Positions 43,227 to 51,731 of a stretch of 64,000 nt of DNA are shown in pieces. The DNA is taken from assembly GCA_026126305.1 (NCBI GenBank), contig JAHCJI010000001.1, positions 62,001 through 126,000 on the forward strand. The letters run 5' to 3'. The DNA comes from Phycisphaeraceae bacterium. Its GTDB lineage: Bacteria; Planctomycetota; Phycisphaerae; Phycisphaerales; UBA1924. Below the pieces are notes generated by a model. The model was not told the DNA's origin. It saw only the letters and a program-made list of their open reading frames with translations, and did not search any database. Position 1 is the stretch's first letter. The number at the start of each line of letters is the position of its first letter. The translations under genes were made by a program, and so were the position numbers.

Positions 43227-43796
43227 ATGGACCTGCCCGCGAACCCCAGCCCAACGCCCGATAAGGCCATACGCGAGGCCCAGGACGCCTTCGTGGCTGC
43301 CTGGGGGCAGATGGCCGGGGCTTGGGGCATCAGCCGCACCATGGCCGAGGTCCACGCGTTGCTGTTCGTCACGGGGCAGGCCCTGAACACCGACGAGGTG
43401 ATGGAACGCCTCCAGATCTCGCGCGGCAACGCGTCGATGTCGCTGCGGGCCTTGCTCGAGTGGGGCATCGTCAGCAAGGCCCACAAGCGCGGCGACCGCA
43501 AGGAATACTTCCAGGCCGAGCAGGACGTGTGGGCCATGTTCCGGGCGATCGTGCGCGAGCGATTGAAGCGCGAGGTCGAGCCGCTGATCGCCCAGTTGCA
43601 CGAGATCCGCGACCTGACGGGCGTCAAGCAAAAAGGCAAGACCGCGGGCGACCTCGCCCACCTGGCCGAGCACAACGACCGGCTCGACGAGTTGGTGGAC
43701 TTTTTCGTGACCGTCGATCAGTTGGGCCAGCGCTTCGCCAGCCCGCAGGGCCGGGGCCTGCGCGTGGCCGCCAAGATGCTCGCCAAGATCTCCTGA
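43227..43796 (+). CDS. GbsR/MarR-family transcriptional regulator, 189 aa
   Basis: Winged helix-turn-helix protein: AWGISRTMAEVHALLFVTGQALNTDEVMERLQISRGNASMSLRALLEWGIVSKAHKRGDRKEYF covers helices 1-5 and the wing (residues about 31-100). The phrase ISRGNASMSLRxLxxWG is typical of the GbsR subgroup. The C-terminal half is helical, for dimerisation. Preceded by a palindrome and a promoter at the ATG, so autoregulation together with the divergent DUF2752 gene is likely. Ligand unknown. Confidence 0.92.
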   Translation: MDLPANPSPTPDKAIREAQDAFVAAWGQMAGAWGISRTMAEVHALLFVTGQALNTDEVMERLQISRGNASMSLRALLEWGIVSKAHKRGDRKEYFQAEQDVWAMFRAIVRERLKREVEPLIAQLHEIRDLTGVKQKGKTAGDLAHLAEHNDRLDELVDFFVTVDQLGQRFASPQGRGLRVAAKMLAKIS

Positions 43797-43827
43797 TTCC
43801 GCACACCACACACCGGGTTGCATTCCA

Positions 43828-44253
43828 ATGACCACCGCCCACTCCAGCAAGACCTTCCGATGGGCCCCAAGGCGTGGGACGCCGACGGTCCCATCGTGCT
43901 TGCGCCTGTGCTGGCTGGTCTCCCCCAAGGCTGTGGGCCTGAACGCACTGGCTCCCATCACACTCGAACTCGTGCTGCACCCCGGCGATGGCGCACGTGT
44001 GCTGCTCGACGGCACAAGCATCGAACCGGCCAGAGACTGGGCGGGTACCTGGGATGGCGTGCTCAAGATCCGGCGAGCCCGTACCGGGCCCGGCGCGGGC
44101 TTGGTGATCGCCGACGCTTCACCACTGGCCGTTGCCGTATTCGACCCGAACCACACGCAACGCCCGCTGCATGTGGCGTGCGAGTTGCCCAGCGTTCTGA
44201 GCTTGCCCGGCGGGGCTTACGAACTCGCTGGCGGATTGCTCGAAGCCCGCTGA
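43828..44253 (+). CDS. unknown protein, 141 aa
   Basis: Codon use is like that of its neighbours (third positions mostly G/C), which supports a real gene. Residues 40-141 form a beta-rich pattern (ITLELVLHPGDGARVLLDGTSIEP, VLKIRRARTGPGAGLVIADASPLAVAVFD, LHVACELPSVLSLPGGAYELAGGLLEAR). The N-terminal 35 residues are Arg/Trp/Pro-rich and may not belong. It follows the regulator after 31 nt on the same strand. No family recognised. Confidence 0.6.
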   Translation: MTTAHSSKTFRWAPRRGTPTVPSCLRLCWLVSPKAVGLNALAPITLELVLHPGDGARVLLDGTSIEPARDWAGTWDGVLKIRRARTGPGAGLVIADASPLAVAVFDPNHTQRPLHVACELPSVLSLPGGAYELAGGLLEAR

Positions 44254-44280
44254 ACCGAAACTTTCACAGCATATAGAAGA

Positions 44281-44305
44281 ACCGGCCGCGCTGAGCACGG
44301 CCGGT
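44281..44305. terminator. terminator between convergent genes
   Basis: ACCGGCCG (44281-44288) and CGGCCGGT (44298-44305) form an 8-bp stem with a 9-nt loop. On the minus strand it is followed by TCTTCTATATG, so it would mainly end the dockerin-protein transcript; the plus-strand side lacks a T-run. Confidence 0.6.
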
Positions 44306-44329
44306 GTGCAATGCAGGGACAGTGGGCTA

Positions 44330-45223
44330 TCAGCAGCCCGCGGCGAACTCGTTCTGGAAAGTCAGGAAGTCGAAGATGGTCAACTGGCCGTCGCCGTCGA
44401 AATCGGCGCGCAGGTCGCCAGCAGCGAAGAGGTTCTGGAAGGCCAGGAAATCAAAGATGGTGAGGCTGCCATCGCCGTCGATGTCGGCCCGGCAGGCCGT
44501 GCCACCGCCGCCGATACCTTCCAGTCGCAGGTCGTCGATGCCCATGCCGTTGTCCTGGCCCGAGCCCTCGCTCATGTTCCAACGCAGGACGAGCGTGGTG
44601 CTCGGGGCCCAGTCGAGATCGATGGTCACGTCGAAGTCCTGCTGGTTCGCCGGGTCGTTGCCGTCCAGCGAAGTCTCGCCGCCGAAGATAAAGGGCGAGA
44701 AGAAGTCCAGTGCGGGCTCGCTGGTCGTGGCGGCTTCCAGATTATCGCCGAAGCCATAGAAGAAGGACAGGACGTTCTCGATGCCGAAGTCGCCCGCGCG
44801 CCACTGCTCGCCGGTGAACTGGATACGCAGGCCCGTGTACGCGGCGTCGGTGTCGTTGCGCAGGACCAGGCCGAAGCTGTTACGCTGGTTGCTGGTGGGC
44901 AGCGCACCCAGCGCCCGCTCGCTCGAACCATCAAAGCCGAAAGAGATGATGCCGCGCCCGCCGCTGCTGGCCAGGCTGCCATCGTGGGCCTTGAACTCGG
45001 TGCGCTCGGCGGTGCCATCGAAATTCGCACCAAACCAGCCCTCGACACCGGTGTGGCCCATGACCCCTTCGATGGCGTGCGGCCCGCGCCCCTCGAGCGC
45101 CTCCGTGCCCGACTGGGCCAAGCCGTTGAAGTCCTGCGTGTACAAGCCCGTGAACCCGATCTGGGCTTGGGCCAGGCCAGCCAAGCCAAGAACAGCGGCG
45201 GCCGAAAGCGTGAACTTGATCAT
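44330..45223 (-). CDS. secreted protein with Phycisphaerae-type dockerin tail, 297 aa
   Basis: Signal peptide (FTLSAAAVLGLAGLAQA) then a jelly-roll-like domain of about 210 residues (FNGLAQSGTEA, GIISFGFDGSSERALGAL, LVLRNDTDAAYTGLRIQFTGEQWR), a common secreted PEP-type fold of unknown role. The tail has two Asp-rich calcium-loop repeats, DIDGDGSLTIFDFLAFQN and DFDGDGQLTIFDFLTFQN, framed by one Cys at each end, which is the GC-type dockerin-anchor seen in this class. GGGAGAG lies 5 nt before ATG 45223. The tail probably serves surface attachment. Confidence 0.9.
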   Translation of the reverse strand: MIKFTLSAAAVLGLAGLAQAQIGFTGLYTQDFNGLAQSGTEALEGRGPHAIEGVMGHTGVEGWFGANFDGTAERTEFKAHDGSLASSGGRGIISFGFDGSSERALGALPTSNQRNSFGLVLRNDTDAAYTGLRIQFTGEQWRAGDFGIENVLSFFYGFGDNLEAATTSEPALDFFSPFIFGGETSLDGNDPANQQDFDVTIDLDWAPSTTLVLRWNMSEGSGQDNGMGIDDLRLEGIGGGGTACRADIDGDGSLTIFDFLAFQNLFAAGDLRADFDGDGQLTIFDFLTFQNEFAAGC

Positions 45224-45365
45224 CGTTTCTCTCCCGTACGTTGTGTCGTGGCATCACCCAAGACGCCCGTGAACGGGAGCGTACCGACCACTGCCAGAAA
45301 CATGTTTGGATACGACGAAACTCGCGCTGATCTTGTGTCTGATTCGTGTGAATCTTCTGTTAGAC

Positions 45366-46547
45366 TCAGGGGCACCCCGCCGCGAAGGCGTTCTGGAACT
45401 CCAGGAAGTCGAAGATCGTGAACTGCCCGTCGCCGTCGAAGTCGGCACGCGGGTCGCCCACAGCGAACAGGTTCTGGAACGTCAGAAAATCGAAGATCGT
45501 CAAGACCCCATCGCCGTCCATGTCGGCCCGGCAGGACACGCCCAAAGGCACGAGCACGAATCCCCGTGGTCGGCTGTCGAACCGGCGTCCGTTGCCGATG
45601 ATCAGGCCGCGGTTGTTGATGCCCGTGGCCTCGTTGAGCGTCCAGCCCGCGCCCGACTCGTCCACCAAAGGCAAGAGCAAACGAGCCCCACGCGCCGAAT
45701 CCCAGACGATGGCGCGGTCGATCGTAACACCGACGGCTACCCCTCCATCGTTGACCCGGCTCAGACTCGAACCAACCGATGGGCCCAAGGCCTGGCCCGC
45801 GTCGAACGGCACGCCCGAGGCATTCCACACCGTGGCCCGGCCCAGCGATCCGACCCGCGATTGCCCGACGATCATCCCCGCGATGTTCGCGTCCAATGCC
45901 ACGTCCGGGCCCCGGGCATCGGGGTCCAGCATCCCAAGCAATTGGGCCGTGCCATCGGGGGCCCAGCGTATGGCTCGGGTGCGGCCCAGGCCTTCGGGAT
46001 GATGGGCAGACGCCCCGAGCACGCCGCCTCGGGTGTCGATACTCAAGGCTGTCGCGGGCTGACTCCAAGTCTCCAGCACGCGAGGCGAACCAGCACCGGC
46101 TGGCCACACCAAAGGCTGCGCCTGGTCGCCTACCAGCAACAGCACCTCGCCCGCCTCATTGATATCGATCGCGCGAGTGGGCACGCACACGTCCGGGCCC
46201 AGGGGCTCCACAGCCCCACGCCAGAGGAACGCCCCATCGAATCCGCACGCACGCCCGCTGACGCCCACGACCGTGCCGCCAGCGAGGCCCGTTGCCTCGC
46301 TCCATTGCCCCGGATCCAAACTTCCGAGAACGATCGGCTGGGCCTCATACGATTCCCACGTTACGGCGACACGGCCCGTGGGAAACCGGCTCGACCCCGC
46401 AAGCCGGCCTTGCGCGTCGATGGCCACCACCACCACGTCCAATGCCCCCTCGGGTGCGACCAGCTCGTGGAGCACGTACTCAGCCTGACCAAGGGCCACG
46501 GCGGTCAGCGTCAACCATCCAGCAACAGCGGTATTCCCTAATCGCAT
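45366..46547 (-). CDS. HAF-repeat secreted protein with dockerin tail, 393 aa
   Basis: Signal peptide (VAGWLTLTAVALG), then seven or so beta-propeller-like repeats of the HAF type (VVGVSGRACGFDGAFLWR, ATALSIDTRGGVLGASAH, IAGMIVGQSRVGSLGRATVWN, GVAVGVTIDRAIVWD, GLIIGNGRRFD). The C-terminal tail (RADMDGDGVLTIFDFLTFQN, RADFDGDGQFTIFDFLEFQN, Cys at both ends) is nearly identical to that of the next gene. ATG 46547 is supported by the signal peptide; no Shine-Dalgarno, but a TATTTT box 5 nt upstream. Confidence 0.88.
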   Translation of the reverse strand: MRLGNTAVAGWLTLTAVALGQAEYVLHELVAPEGALDVVVVAIDAQGRLAGSSRFPTGRVAVTWESYEAQPIVLGSLDPGQWSEATGLAGGTVVGVSGRACGFDGAFLWRGAVEPLGPDVCVPTRAIDINEAGEVLLLVGDQAQPLVWPAGAGSPRVLETWSQPATALSIDTRGGVLGASAHHPEGLGRTRAIRWAPDGTAQLLGMLDPDARGPDVALDANIAGMIVGQSRVGSLGRATVWNASGVPFDAGQALGPSVGSSLSRVNDGGVAVGVTIDRAIVWDSARGARLLLPLVDESGAGWTLNEATGINNRGLIIGNGRRFDSRPRGFVLVPLGVSCRADMDGDGVLTIFDFLTFQNLFAVGDPRADFDGDGQFTIFDFLEFQNAFAAGCP

Positions 46548-46550
46548 GCG

Positions 46551-46601
46551 CAAAAATAGCCGACCCGCGGCAAGGCCGCCACGGCAGGTATCCAAAAATA
46601 G
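46551..46601. repeat. CAAAAATAG direct repeat pair and -10-like box
   Basis: CAAAAATAG occurs at 46551-46559 and 46593-46601, 42 bp (four helical turns) apart, between two divergent surface-protein genes. Read on the minus strand the first copy contains TATTTT (46553-46558), 5 nt before the HAF-protein ATG. Either promoter elements or paired regulator boxes. Confidence 0.35.
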
Positions 46602-46735
46602 ACCTGACAAAAAAATCTTCGCGATTCTCTTGCATTTCGTGATTCCGTAGAACACGGGGCGTGGTATCCTATTGGCAGGAGTGAGAGGGGTCGGCGATGC
46701 CACCCTTCGGATGCACCATGTCGGAGGGATGTGCG

Positions 46736-47368
46736 ATGAACAGAATGATCTTGAGCGGTGCGGTTCTTGGGCTGACGGCTTCGGTCGGCATGGCCCAGGT
46801 GGTTTCGTTCACCGGCGACGTTTCCGCCAGCGCCGAGATGACCGGGGCAAACTTCTCGGGGAGCCTCGAATACGTCCACGTCGCCGGAGAAATCGGCCGT
46901 TTGTCGATCGAACTCACGAACATCACGCCGCTGAACGTGTCCGGCTTCCTGACCGGCTTTATCTTCCGGTCGGACGCGTCCTCGAACTCCATCGATGCGC
47001 TGCTCGACTTTGCCGACCCGGCTTCCTTCCTGAATACCGGCCCGCAGCTGGGCGGTGGATTCGGGACGTTCGAGGGCGGCGCGGCGCTCTTTGGCAGCTT
47101 CCTCGGCGGCGGATCGCCCGCCGGCGGGCTGGCCGGCGGGCAGAGCGGGACGTTCGATTTCTTTATCTCCAGCGATTCCGCGGCGACCCTGACCTCGGCG
47201 GACTTCATCGGAACGTCCGAGAGCCCGGGCCTTCTCGTCCGATTCCGCGGCCTTTCCGGCGGCGGGTCGGACATGGTGCCCGTGCCCGCGCCCGGCGGCC
47301 TGGCCTTGCTGGGGCTGGGGGGCCTGGGGGGCCTGGGGGGCCTGCTGGCCACCCGTCGCCGTCGCTGA
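46736..47368 (+). CDS. PEP-CTERM-like surface protein, 210 aa
   Basis: Signal peptide (MILSGAVLGLTASVGMAQ), a Ser/Gly-rich beta domain, and a C-terminal sorting-type segment: VPVPAPGGLALLGLGG, a hydrophobic Gly/Leu stretch, then RRRR at the end. This is the planctomycete variant of the PEP-CTERM signal recognised by exosortase. GGAGGG 7 nt before ATG 46736. A 9-bp tandem repeat (CTGGGGGGC three times, 47315-47341) encodes the Gly-Leu stretch and could change length by slippage without a frameshift. It is divergent from the HAF protein. Confidence 0.85.
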   Translation: MNRMILSGAVLGLTASVGMAQVVSFTGDVSASAEMTGANFSGSLEYVHVAGEIGRLSIELTNITPLNVSGFLTGFIFRSDASSNSIDALLDFADPASFLNTGPQLGGGFGTFEGGAALFGSFLGGGSPAGGLAGGQSGTFDFFISSDSAATLTSADFIGTSESPGLLVRFRGLSGGGSDMVPVPAPGGLALLGLGGLGGLGGLLATRRRR

Positions 47369-47411
47369 GCATCGGGCGTGCGGCCGTTGTCCAGAGAGCA
47401 GATCGCAAATC

Positions 47412-47460
47412 GCAGAGAGCAGATGAAGGGGGATCTTCCGCCCCTTCATCTGCTCTCTGC
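47412..47460. terminator. long bidirectional terminator
   Basis: A perfect 20-bp stem (47412-47431 with 47441-47460) and a 9-nt loop sits between the convergent PEP-CTERM and FnIII-like genes. An outer pairing, GATCGC (47401-47406) with a GCGATC about 8 nt beyond the stem, lengthens it. Each side has C/T-rich or A/G-rich flanks rather than a clean T-run. Confidence 0.65.
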
Positions 47461-47483
47461 TGTCTGGCGATCTGGCCCCCCGC

Positions 47484-48131
47484 TCAAGCCGCGGCATGGG
47501 CCTGCTGGCCGTTGCCCGTGCCCATCTGCACCGGCACCAGCGGGCCCTGGACGACCTTGTCGGTCTGCCGTGCCAGGATCTGGTACAGCACGCTGTCGGT
47601 CCCAAAGGGGATGGCGTTGTCGGTGAAGCTCTTGTCGGTGGTGGTGGCGATCATGCTGAAGGCGCTCTCGCTGGCCAGCCGCCGCTTGATGATGTAGAAG
47701 GTGCCCTGGGGCCCCTTGCCCTTCCACTTGAGCTCCAGGCTCCCGTTGGGCAGCAGCGTGAAGACCACGTTGCTGGGGGCCTCGGGCGCGGGCGTTGGGC
47801 TGGGGCCGTCCTTGGGGCTCAGGTCGGCCAGCACGTAGACCTGGGGGTCGTCGGTGCTGGCGGCAAAGGCCTTGACCTCCAGGATCAGGTCGCGCACCAG
47901 TTCCAGGGCCTGGTCGGCCGCGTTGTGGTACGCCAGGGTCGCGCTCTTGCTGTTCGCCCGCGCCGTGCCCGCGGCCGAGCGCAGGTTCGTCGCCGACGAG
48001 ATGGCCGAGGCCACGGCCAGGACGGCCTGGGAGGTCAGGCCGATCTGGGTGGCGTTGGCCGTCCAGGCCGCCAGCCGCTCGGTGGTCCAGTCCAGTGCCG
48101 CGCTGCGTTGTGGTGGCAGATTTCTGCCCAT
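47484..48131 (-). CDS. protein with fibronectin type III-like domain, 215 aa
   Basis: The first 95 residues are helical (WTTERLAAWTANATQIGLTSQAVLAVASAISSATNL, then QALELVRDLILEVKAFAAS). After a Pro-rich linker a beta domain follows (SNVVFTLLPNGSLELKWKGKGPQGTFYIIKRRL, FSMIATTTDKSFTDNAIPFGTDSVLYQILARQ), with the Trp and Tyr pattern of FnIII. There is no signal peptide. Such proteins occur in many planctomycetes with no known role. GGAG 8 nt before ATG 48131. Confidence 0.8.
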   Translation of the reverse strand: MGRNLPPQRSAALDWTTERLAAWTANATQIGLTSQAVLAVASAISSATNLRSAAGTARANSKSATLAYHNAADQALELVRDLILEVKAFAASTDDPQVYVLADLSPKDGPSPTPAPEAPSNVVFTLLPNGSLELKWKGKGPQGTFYIIKRRLASESAFSMIATTTDKSFTDNAIPFGTDSVLYQILARQTDKVVQGPLVPVQMGTGNGQQAHAAA

Positions 48132-48439
48132 GATCGAATCTCCAAACTTGTGTGGAGCCGGGCGAAATCGCCGCGACCCACGAGGTGTGTTCTGGCCGGC
48201 ACCTTGCCGGCCCGCACACTTGATCGACGGGTTGTGAGGGCGACTTTGGTCCGAGTTGGATTTTTTAGAAGATTTTTCTTAAGTCGTGATGGCGACGGTG
48301 GTTATGGAATCGACATTGGGGGCGCATGGTGGGTTGGATGGCCCGCTGGGGGCCCGGTTTGGGGTGGAGGCCCGCAAGAGCCCGTCCTGCCGCCCCGCAA
48401 GGGACCGTCTTGCCGCCCCGGAGGCGCGCGAGCCTGTGG

Positions 48440-48537
48440 CCACGGGTGCAGCGCAGCGCAACCCGTGGAATGGACGCCCTTTATCCCCCTCTGCCCCGCC
48501 GGGGCAGAGGGGCCTCCGGGACACCATCCCACGGGTT
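48440..48537. repeat. concentric palindrome with three alternative arms
   Basis: Inner arms 48486-48497 and 48501-48512 pair perfectly over 12 bp with a GCC loop. Outer arms 48460-48473 and 48524-48537 pair at 13 of 14 positions around the same centre. In addition CCACGGGT at 48440-48447 can pair with ACCCGTGG at 48461-48468, which is also the left outer arm. The middle arm can therefore pair leftward or rightward but not both. Confidence 0.6.
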
Positions 48538-48671
48538 ATGCCCCGTCGGCTGCGCCTCGGTGCTACACCCCCCATACCCCCAGACCCATGTCTCCAGCCC
48601 GATGCCCCTCCAGAACGGCCCAGGGGGCGTTCCAGCCGCCCGCCACCCCCAAAATCGCCCCAGAACAGTCC

Positions 48672-48860
48672 GAGAACCCGATTTCTGCGCTCCGCGCAAC
48701 GCGTTGCGCGCTCTGCGCAACCGTGAGCGCGTCCCGCGCAACGCGGTCTCGGCCCCGCGCAACGCGATGCGCGGAAGGCGCCACGCGTTCTTCAGCCCGC
48801 GCAACGCGATGCGCGGGGGGCGCCACGCAATCTGCGGCCCGCGCGACGCGATGCCCGGGC
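48672..48860. repeat. 21-bp tandem repeat array, about nine units
   Basis: The core CGCGCAACGCG occurs at 48693, 48735, 48756 and 48798, with a one-base variant at 48840; all distances are 21 or 42 bp. Units between them are degenerate (for example GGCGCCACGCG at 48777). A further core at 48917 is off the register. Because 21 is divisible by three, both strands stay open and would encode heptapeptide repeats like PRNAMRG. Confidence 0.7.
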
Positions 48861-49038
48861 AAGGTGGCGTGGTGCCCGGAGGGGGGATCGCGGGGCGGGG
48901 GTGGCGTGGGGCGGGCCGCGCAACGCGGTACGCAGGACGCACAACGCGAATCTCTGACTCTGATACCGTACACTCGCGTTGGAGAAATAGGGTTAGCGAA
49001 TTACCCGCGCAGCACTTGCCCATTTGGAGAACGCATCT

Positions 49039-49782
49039 GTGTCAGACTCGCATCAAGAAAGGCAAGTGCCGAATGGCGATAAGCAACTACCAAACGATGC
49101 CCTTATCTTTTTTCGAGAGAACATCGACGCTTTCTTGCAGTGGCAGGACGACTTGCGTAATGAATCTGATAGAGGTTGCGTGCTTGTTGCTGCAGCAATG
49201 CTTGACGAAGCGGCGCTGGAACTGTTGCGTTCTCTGCTTCGCGACAATCGTGCCAAGTTCGAAAAGCTAACGCGCGGTGCACTACAGCCTTTCGGAAATC
49301 GCATTGACCTGCTCGTTCTTCTGGGCGGAGTTTCCGATAGAGCGGGTAACAACCTTGATTTAATCAAGAAAATTCGGAATAAGGTTGCTCATTCATCAAG
49401 TGCATTTCGCCTTGACTCAAGAGAGCTAAGGCAAGACATTGCAAACCTGTCATTTCATTGGCGAAGGCCAGACGATTCGGCCAGGATACGCTTCGTGAGC
49501 ACGTGCGCCTGCTTGTTGGCCGTTATGCGCACTGGAGCTCTTGCCGCCAAGCGCCCGGATCCGAGAGAAGATCCATCAGACCGCATGCTATCGCCTGCAT
49601 TTGACAGAGAACTCGATCGCTATTGGCCAATCATTGAAGAGGCGTTAGTTTCAAGTGACTTGGATCCAAGAGATCCTGACTTCTACCAAAGGCTAAAACG
49701 AGAGGTGTTGAGCAAGTTGCTCGGCGAACTCTGGCCACACGAGAAGTCAAACGTCTTTAAGCGCAACGAACCCCGCGCGTAA
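49039..49782 (+). CDS. MltR-like protein with foreign base composition, 247 aa
   Basis: The centre (NESDRGCVLVAAAMLDEAALELLRSLL, FGNRIDLLVLLGGVS, LIKKIRNKVAHSSS) matches the MltR (mannitol operon repressor-like) family. Despite the name these proteins have no helix-turn-helix and may act as cofactors of regulators. GTG 49039 is preferred because GGAG lies 9 nt upstream; a TTG at 49024 is possible. The coding region is clearly richer in A+T than all its neighbours, with codons such as AAT, ATT and TTT common, so it is probably a recent arrival. No mannitol genes are near. It sits directly after the repeat array. Confidence 0.8.
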   Translation: MSDSHQERQVPNGDKQLPNDALIFFRENIDAFLQWQDDLRNESDRGCVLVAAAMLDEAALELLRSLLRDNRAKFEKLTRGALQPFGNRIDLLVLLGGVSDRAGNNLDLIKKIRNKVAHSSSAFRLDSRELRQDIANLSFHWRRPDDSARIRFVSTCACLLAVMRTGALAAKRPDPREDPSDRMLSPAFDRELDRYWPIIEEALVSSDLDPRDPDFYQRLKREVLSKLLGELWPHEKSNVFKRNEPRA

Positions 49783-49826
49783 GCGAGGGAGCCCAGCCGC
49801 GCGGGGGCGTCCGGCGCGATCCCTGC

Positions 49827-49846
49827 CCCCCGGCTCACGCCGGGGG
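49827..49846. terminator. terminator-like hairpin after the MltR-like gene
   Basis: CCCCCGGC (49827-49834) and GCCGGGGG (49839-49846) form a perfect stem with a TCAC loop, followed by TTCGTTGGG. It lies 45 nt after the MltR-like stop and 48 nt before proS. Confidence 0.5.
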
Positions 49847-49893
49847 TTCGTTGGGAGGCGCGGGCGGCCGCTTGTCACCTACCCTGCCCTCCC

Positions 49894-51731
49894 ATGACCC
49901 CCACCGCCACGACCGCCACCGAGACCGCCTCCCCCCTCTCCACCCTCCGCACGGGCGACGTCCACCTCTGGAGCCGGACGCTCATCCCCACCACGCGCGA
50001 GGCCCCCGCCGACGCGACGACGCCCAGCCATGTGTTCCTGGTCCGGGCGGGGTTTATTCGGCAGCTGGCGGCGGGGGTGTACGACTACCTGCCCCTGGCG
50101 TGGCGCAGCCTGCGCAAGATCCAGGAAATCGTGCGGCAGGAGCACGAGCGGATCGGGGCGATGGAGATGCTCTTTCCGGCCTTCGAGCCCATGAGTTTGC
50201 TGCGGCAGACCGGGCGCGACGAGGCGTACGGCGACGACCTGTTCCGCCTGACCGATCGGCACGGCCGCGAGCTGGCGCTGGCCCCCACGCACGAGGAGCC
50301 CATCGTCGAGCTGATGAAGGGGGCCATTACCTCGTACAAGCAGCTGCCCCTGAGCCTGTACCAGATCCAGACCAAGTTCCGCGACGAGCCCCGGCCGCGC
50401 TCGGGCCTCTTGCGCTGCCGAGAGTTCATCATGAAGGACGCGTACAGCTTCCACCTCAAGCAGGAGGGCGTGGGCGGGCTGGACGAGGTGTACGAGAAGT
50501 TTTATGAGTGCTACAGCCGCATCTTTACGCGCTGCGGGCTGTCGTTCACGGCGGTGGAGGCCGAGAGCGGGCCCATCGGCGGCTCGGCCAGCCACGAGTT
50601 CATGGTGCACGCCCAGAGCGGCGAGGACAAGATCCTGGTGTGCCCGGTGAGCGGGTACGCGGCGAACGTGGAGAAGGCGGAGATCGGCCAGCGCGCGTGG
50701 ACGTTCGAGGGCGTGGCGGCGCAGGCGCTTAAGAAGCACCATACGCCGAGCATGCCCGGCATCGAGGGCGTGGCCCAGCACCTGGGCGTAACGGCCAGCG
50801 GGATGCTCAAGACCATCGTGTTCGAGCGGGTGCGCTCCGATGGCAAGACGAGCGATGCGAGCAAGACCAAGTACGTGCTGGCGGTGGTGCGCGGCGACCA
50901 CGACGTGAACGAGGCCAAGGTGCGCAACGCCGTGGGCTCGGGCGTGCGCCTGGCCGACGAGAAGGCAGCGAGGGAGGCCGGGCTGGCCATCGGGTATGTC
51001 AGCCCCAGCGCGTTCGCCAAGTTGACCGGGGCCACGATCGTTGTGGATCCCGACGCGGCCCAGCCCATCCCCTGGGCCACCGGCGCCGACGAGGTGGACC
51101 ACCACGTCACGGGCTGGTACTGGGGCCGCGACCTGGGGTACGAGGTCGAGAAGGTCAAGGTCGCCGACATCCGCAACGCCGAGGAGGGCGACCCCAGCCC
51201 GCGTGCCGAGGGCGCGAAGCTGCAAACCCAGCGGGGCATCGAGGTGGGCCACATCTTCAAGCTGGGCACGAAGTACTCCGACGCGATGGAGTTCAAGGTG
51301 CTCGCCGAGGACCAGAAGCCGCGGACGGTGACGATGGGCTGCTACGGCATCGGCATCAGCCGGACCATGGCCGCGTGCGTGGAGATGAGCTGCGACGAGG
51401 GCGGCATCGTCTGGCCCGCGGCGGTGGCGCCCTACCACGTGCTGATCGTGCTGATGAAGCACGACGACGAGCGGCAGCGCTCGCTGGCGATGGACCTGGC
51501 CAGCAAGCTGGGCCAGGCCGGGGCCGACGTGCTCATCGACGACAGGAATGAACGGCCCGGCCCGAAGTTCAAGGACGCGGACCTGATTGGCATCCCCGTG
51601 CGGCTGACGCTGGGCGACAAGGCGCTGGACGCGGGCGGGGTGGAGTTCAAGCTGCGGCGCGACCCGGGCAAGGGCGAGGTGGTACCGATGGCCGACGTGG
51701 TCGCTCGGGTGGTCGGCGCGTTGGAGGGCGC

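Larger units (their letters stand above)
48132..49038. other. 907-bp gap with structured and repeated DNA
   Basis: No convincing gene lies here: open frames exist on both strands but have Pro/Arg-rich, compositionally driven sequences. The gap holds an A+T patch (48258-48285), a concentric palindrome with alternative arms (48440-48537) and a 21-bp tandem array (48672-48860), each listed separately. Between 48538 and 48671 I see nothing. Confidence 0.6.

Noticed and set aside
48672..48860. CRISPR array
   Set aside because: Units are contiguous 21-bp degenerate repeats without spacers of constant length, and no cas gene is in the window.
48481..49023. Arg/Pro-rich repeat protein on either strand of the 21-bp array
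   Set aside because: Both strands are open because of the 21-bp period; no ribosome-binding site or plausible fold supports translation.
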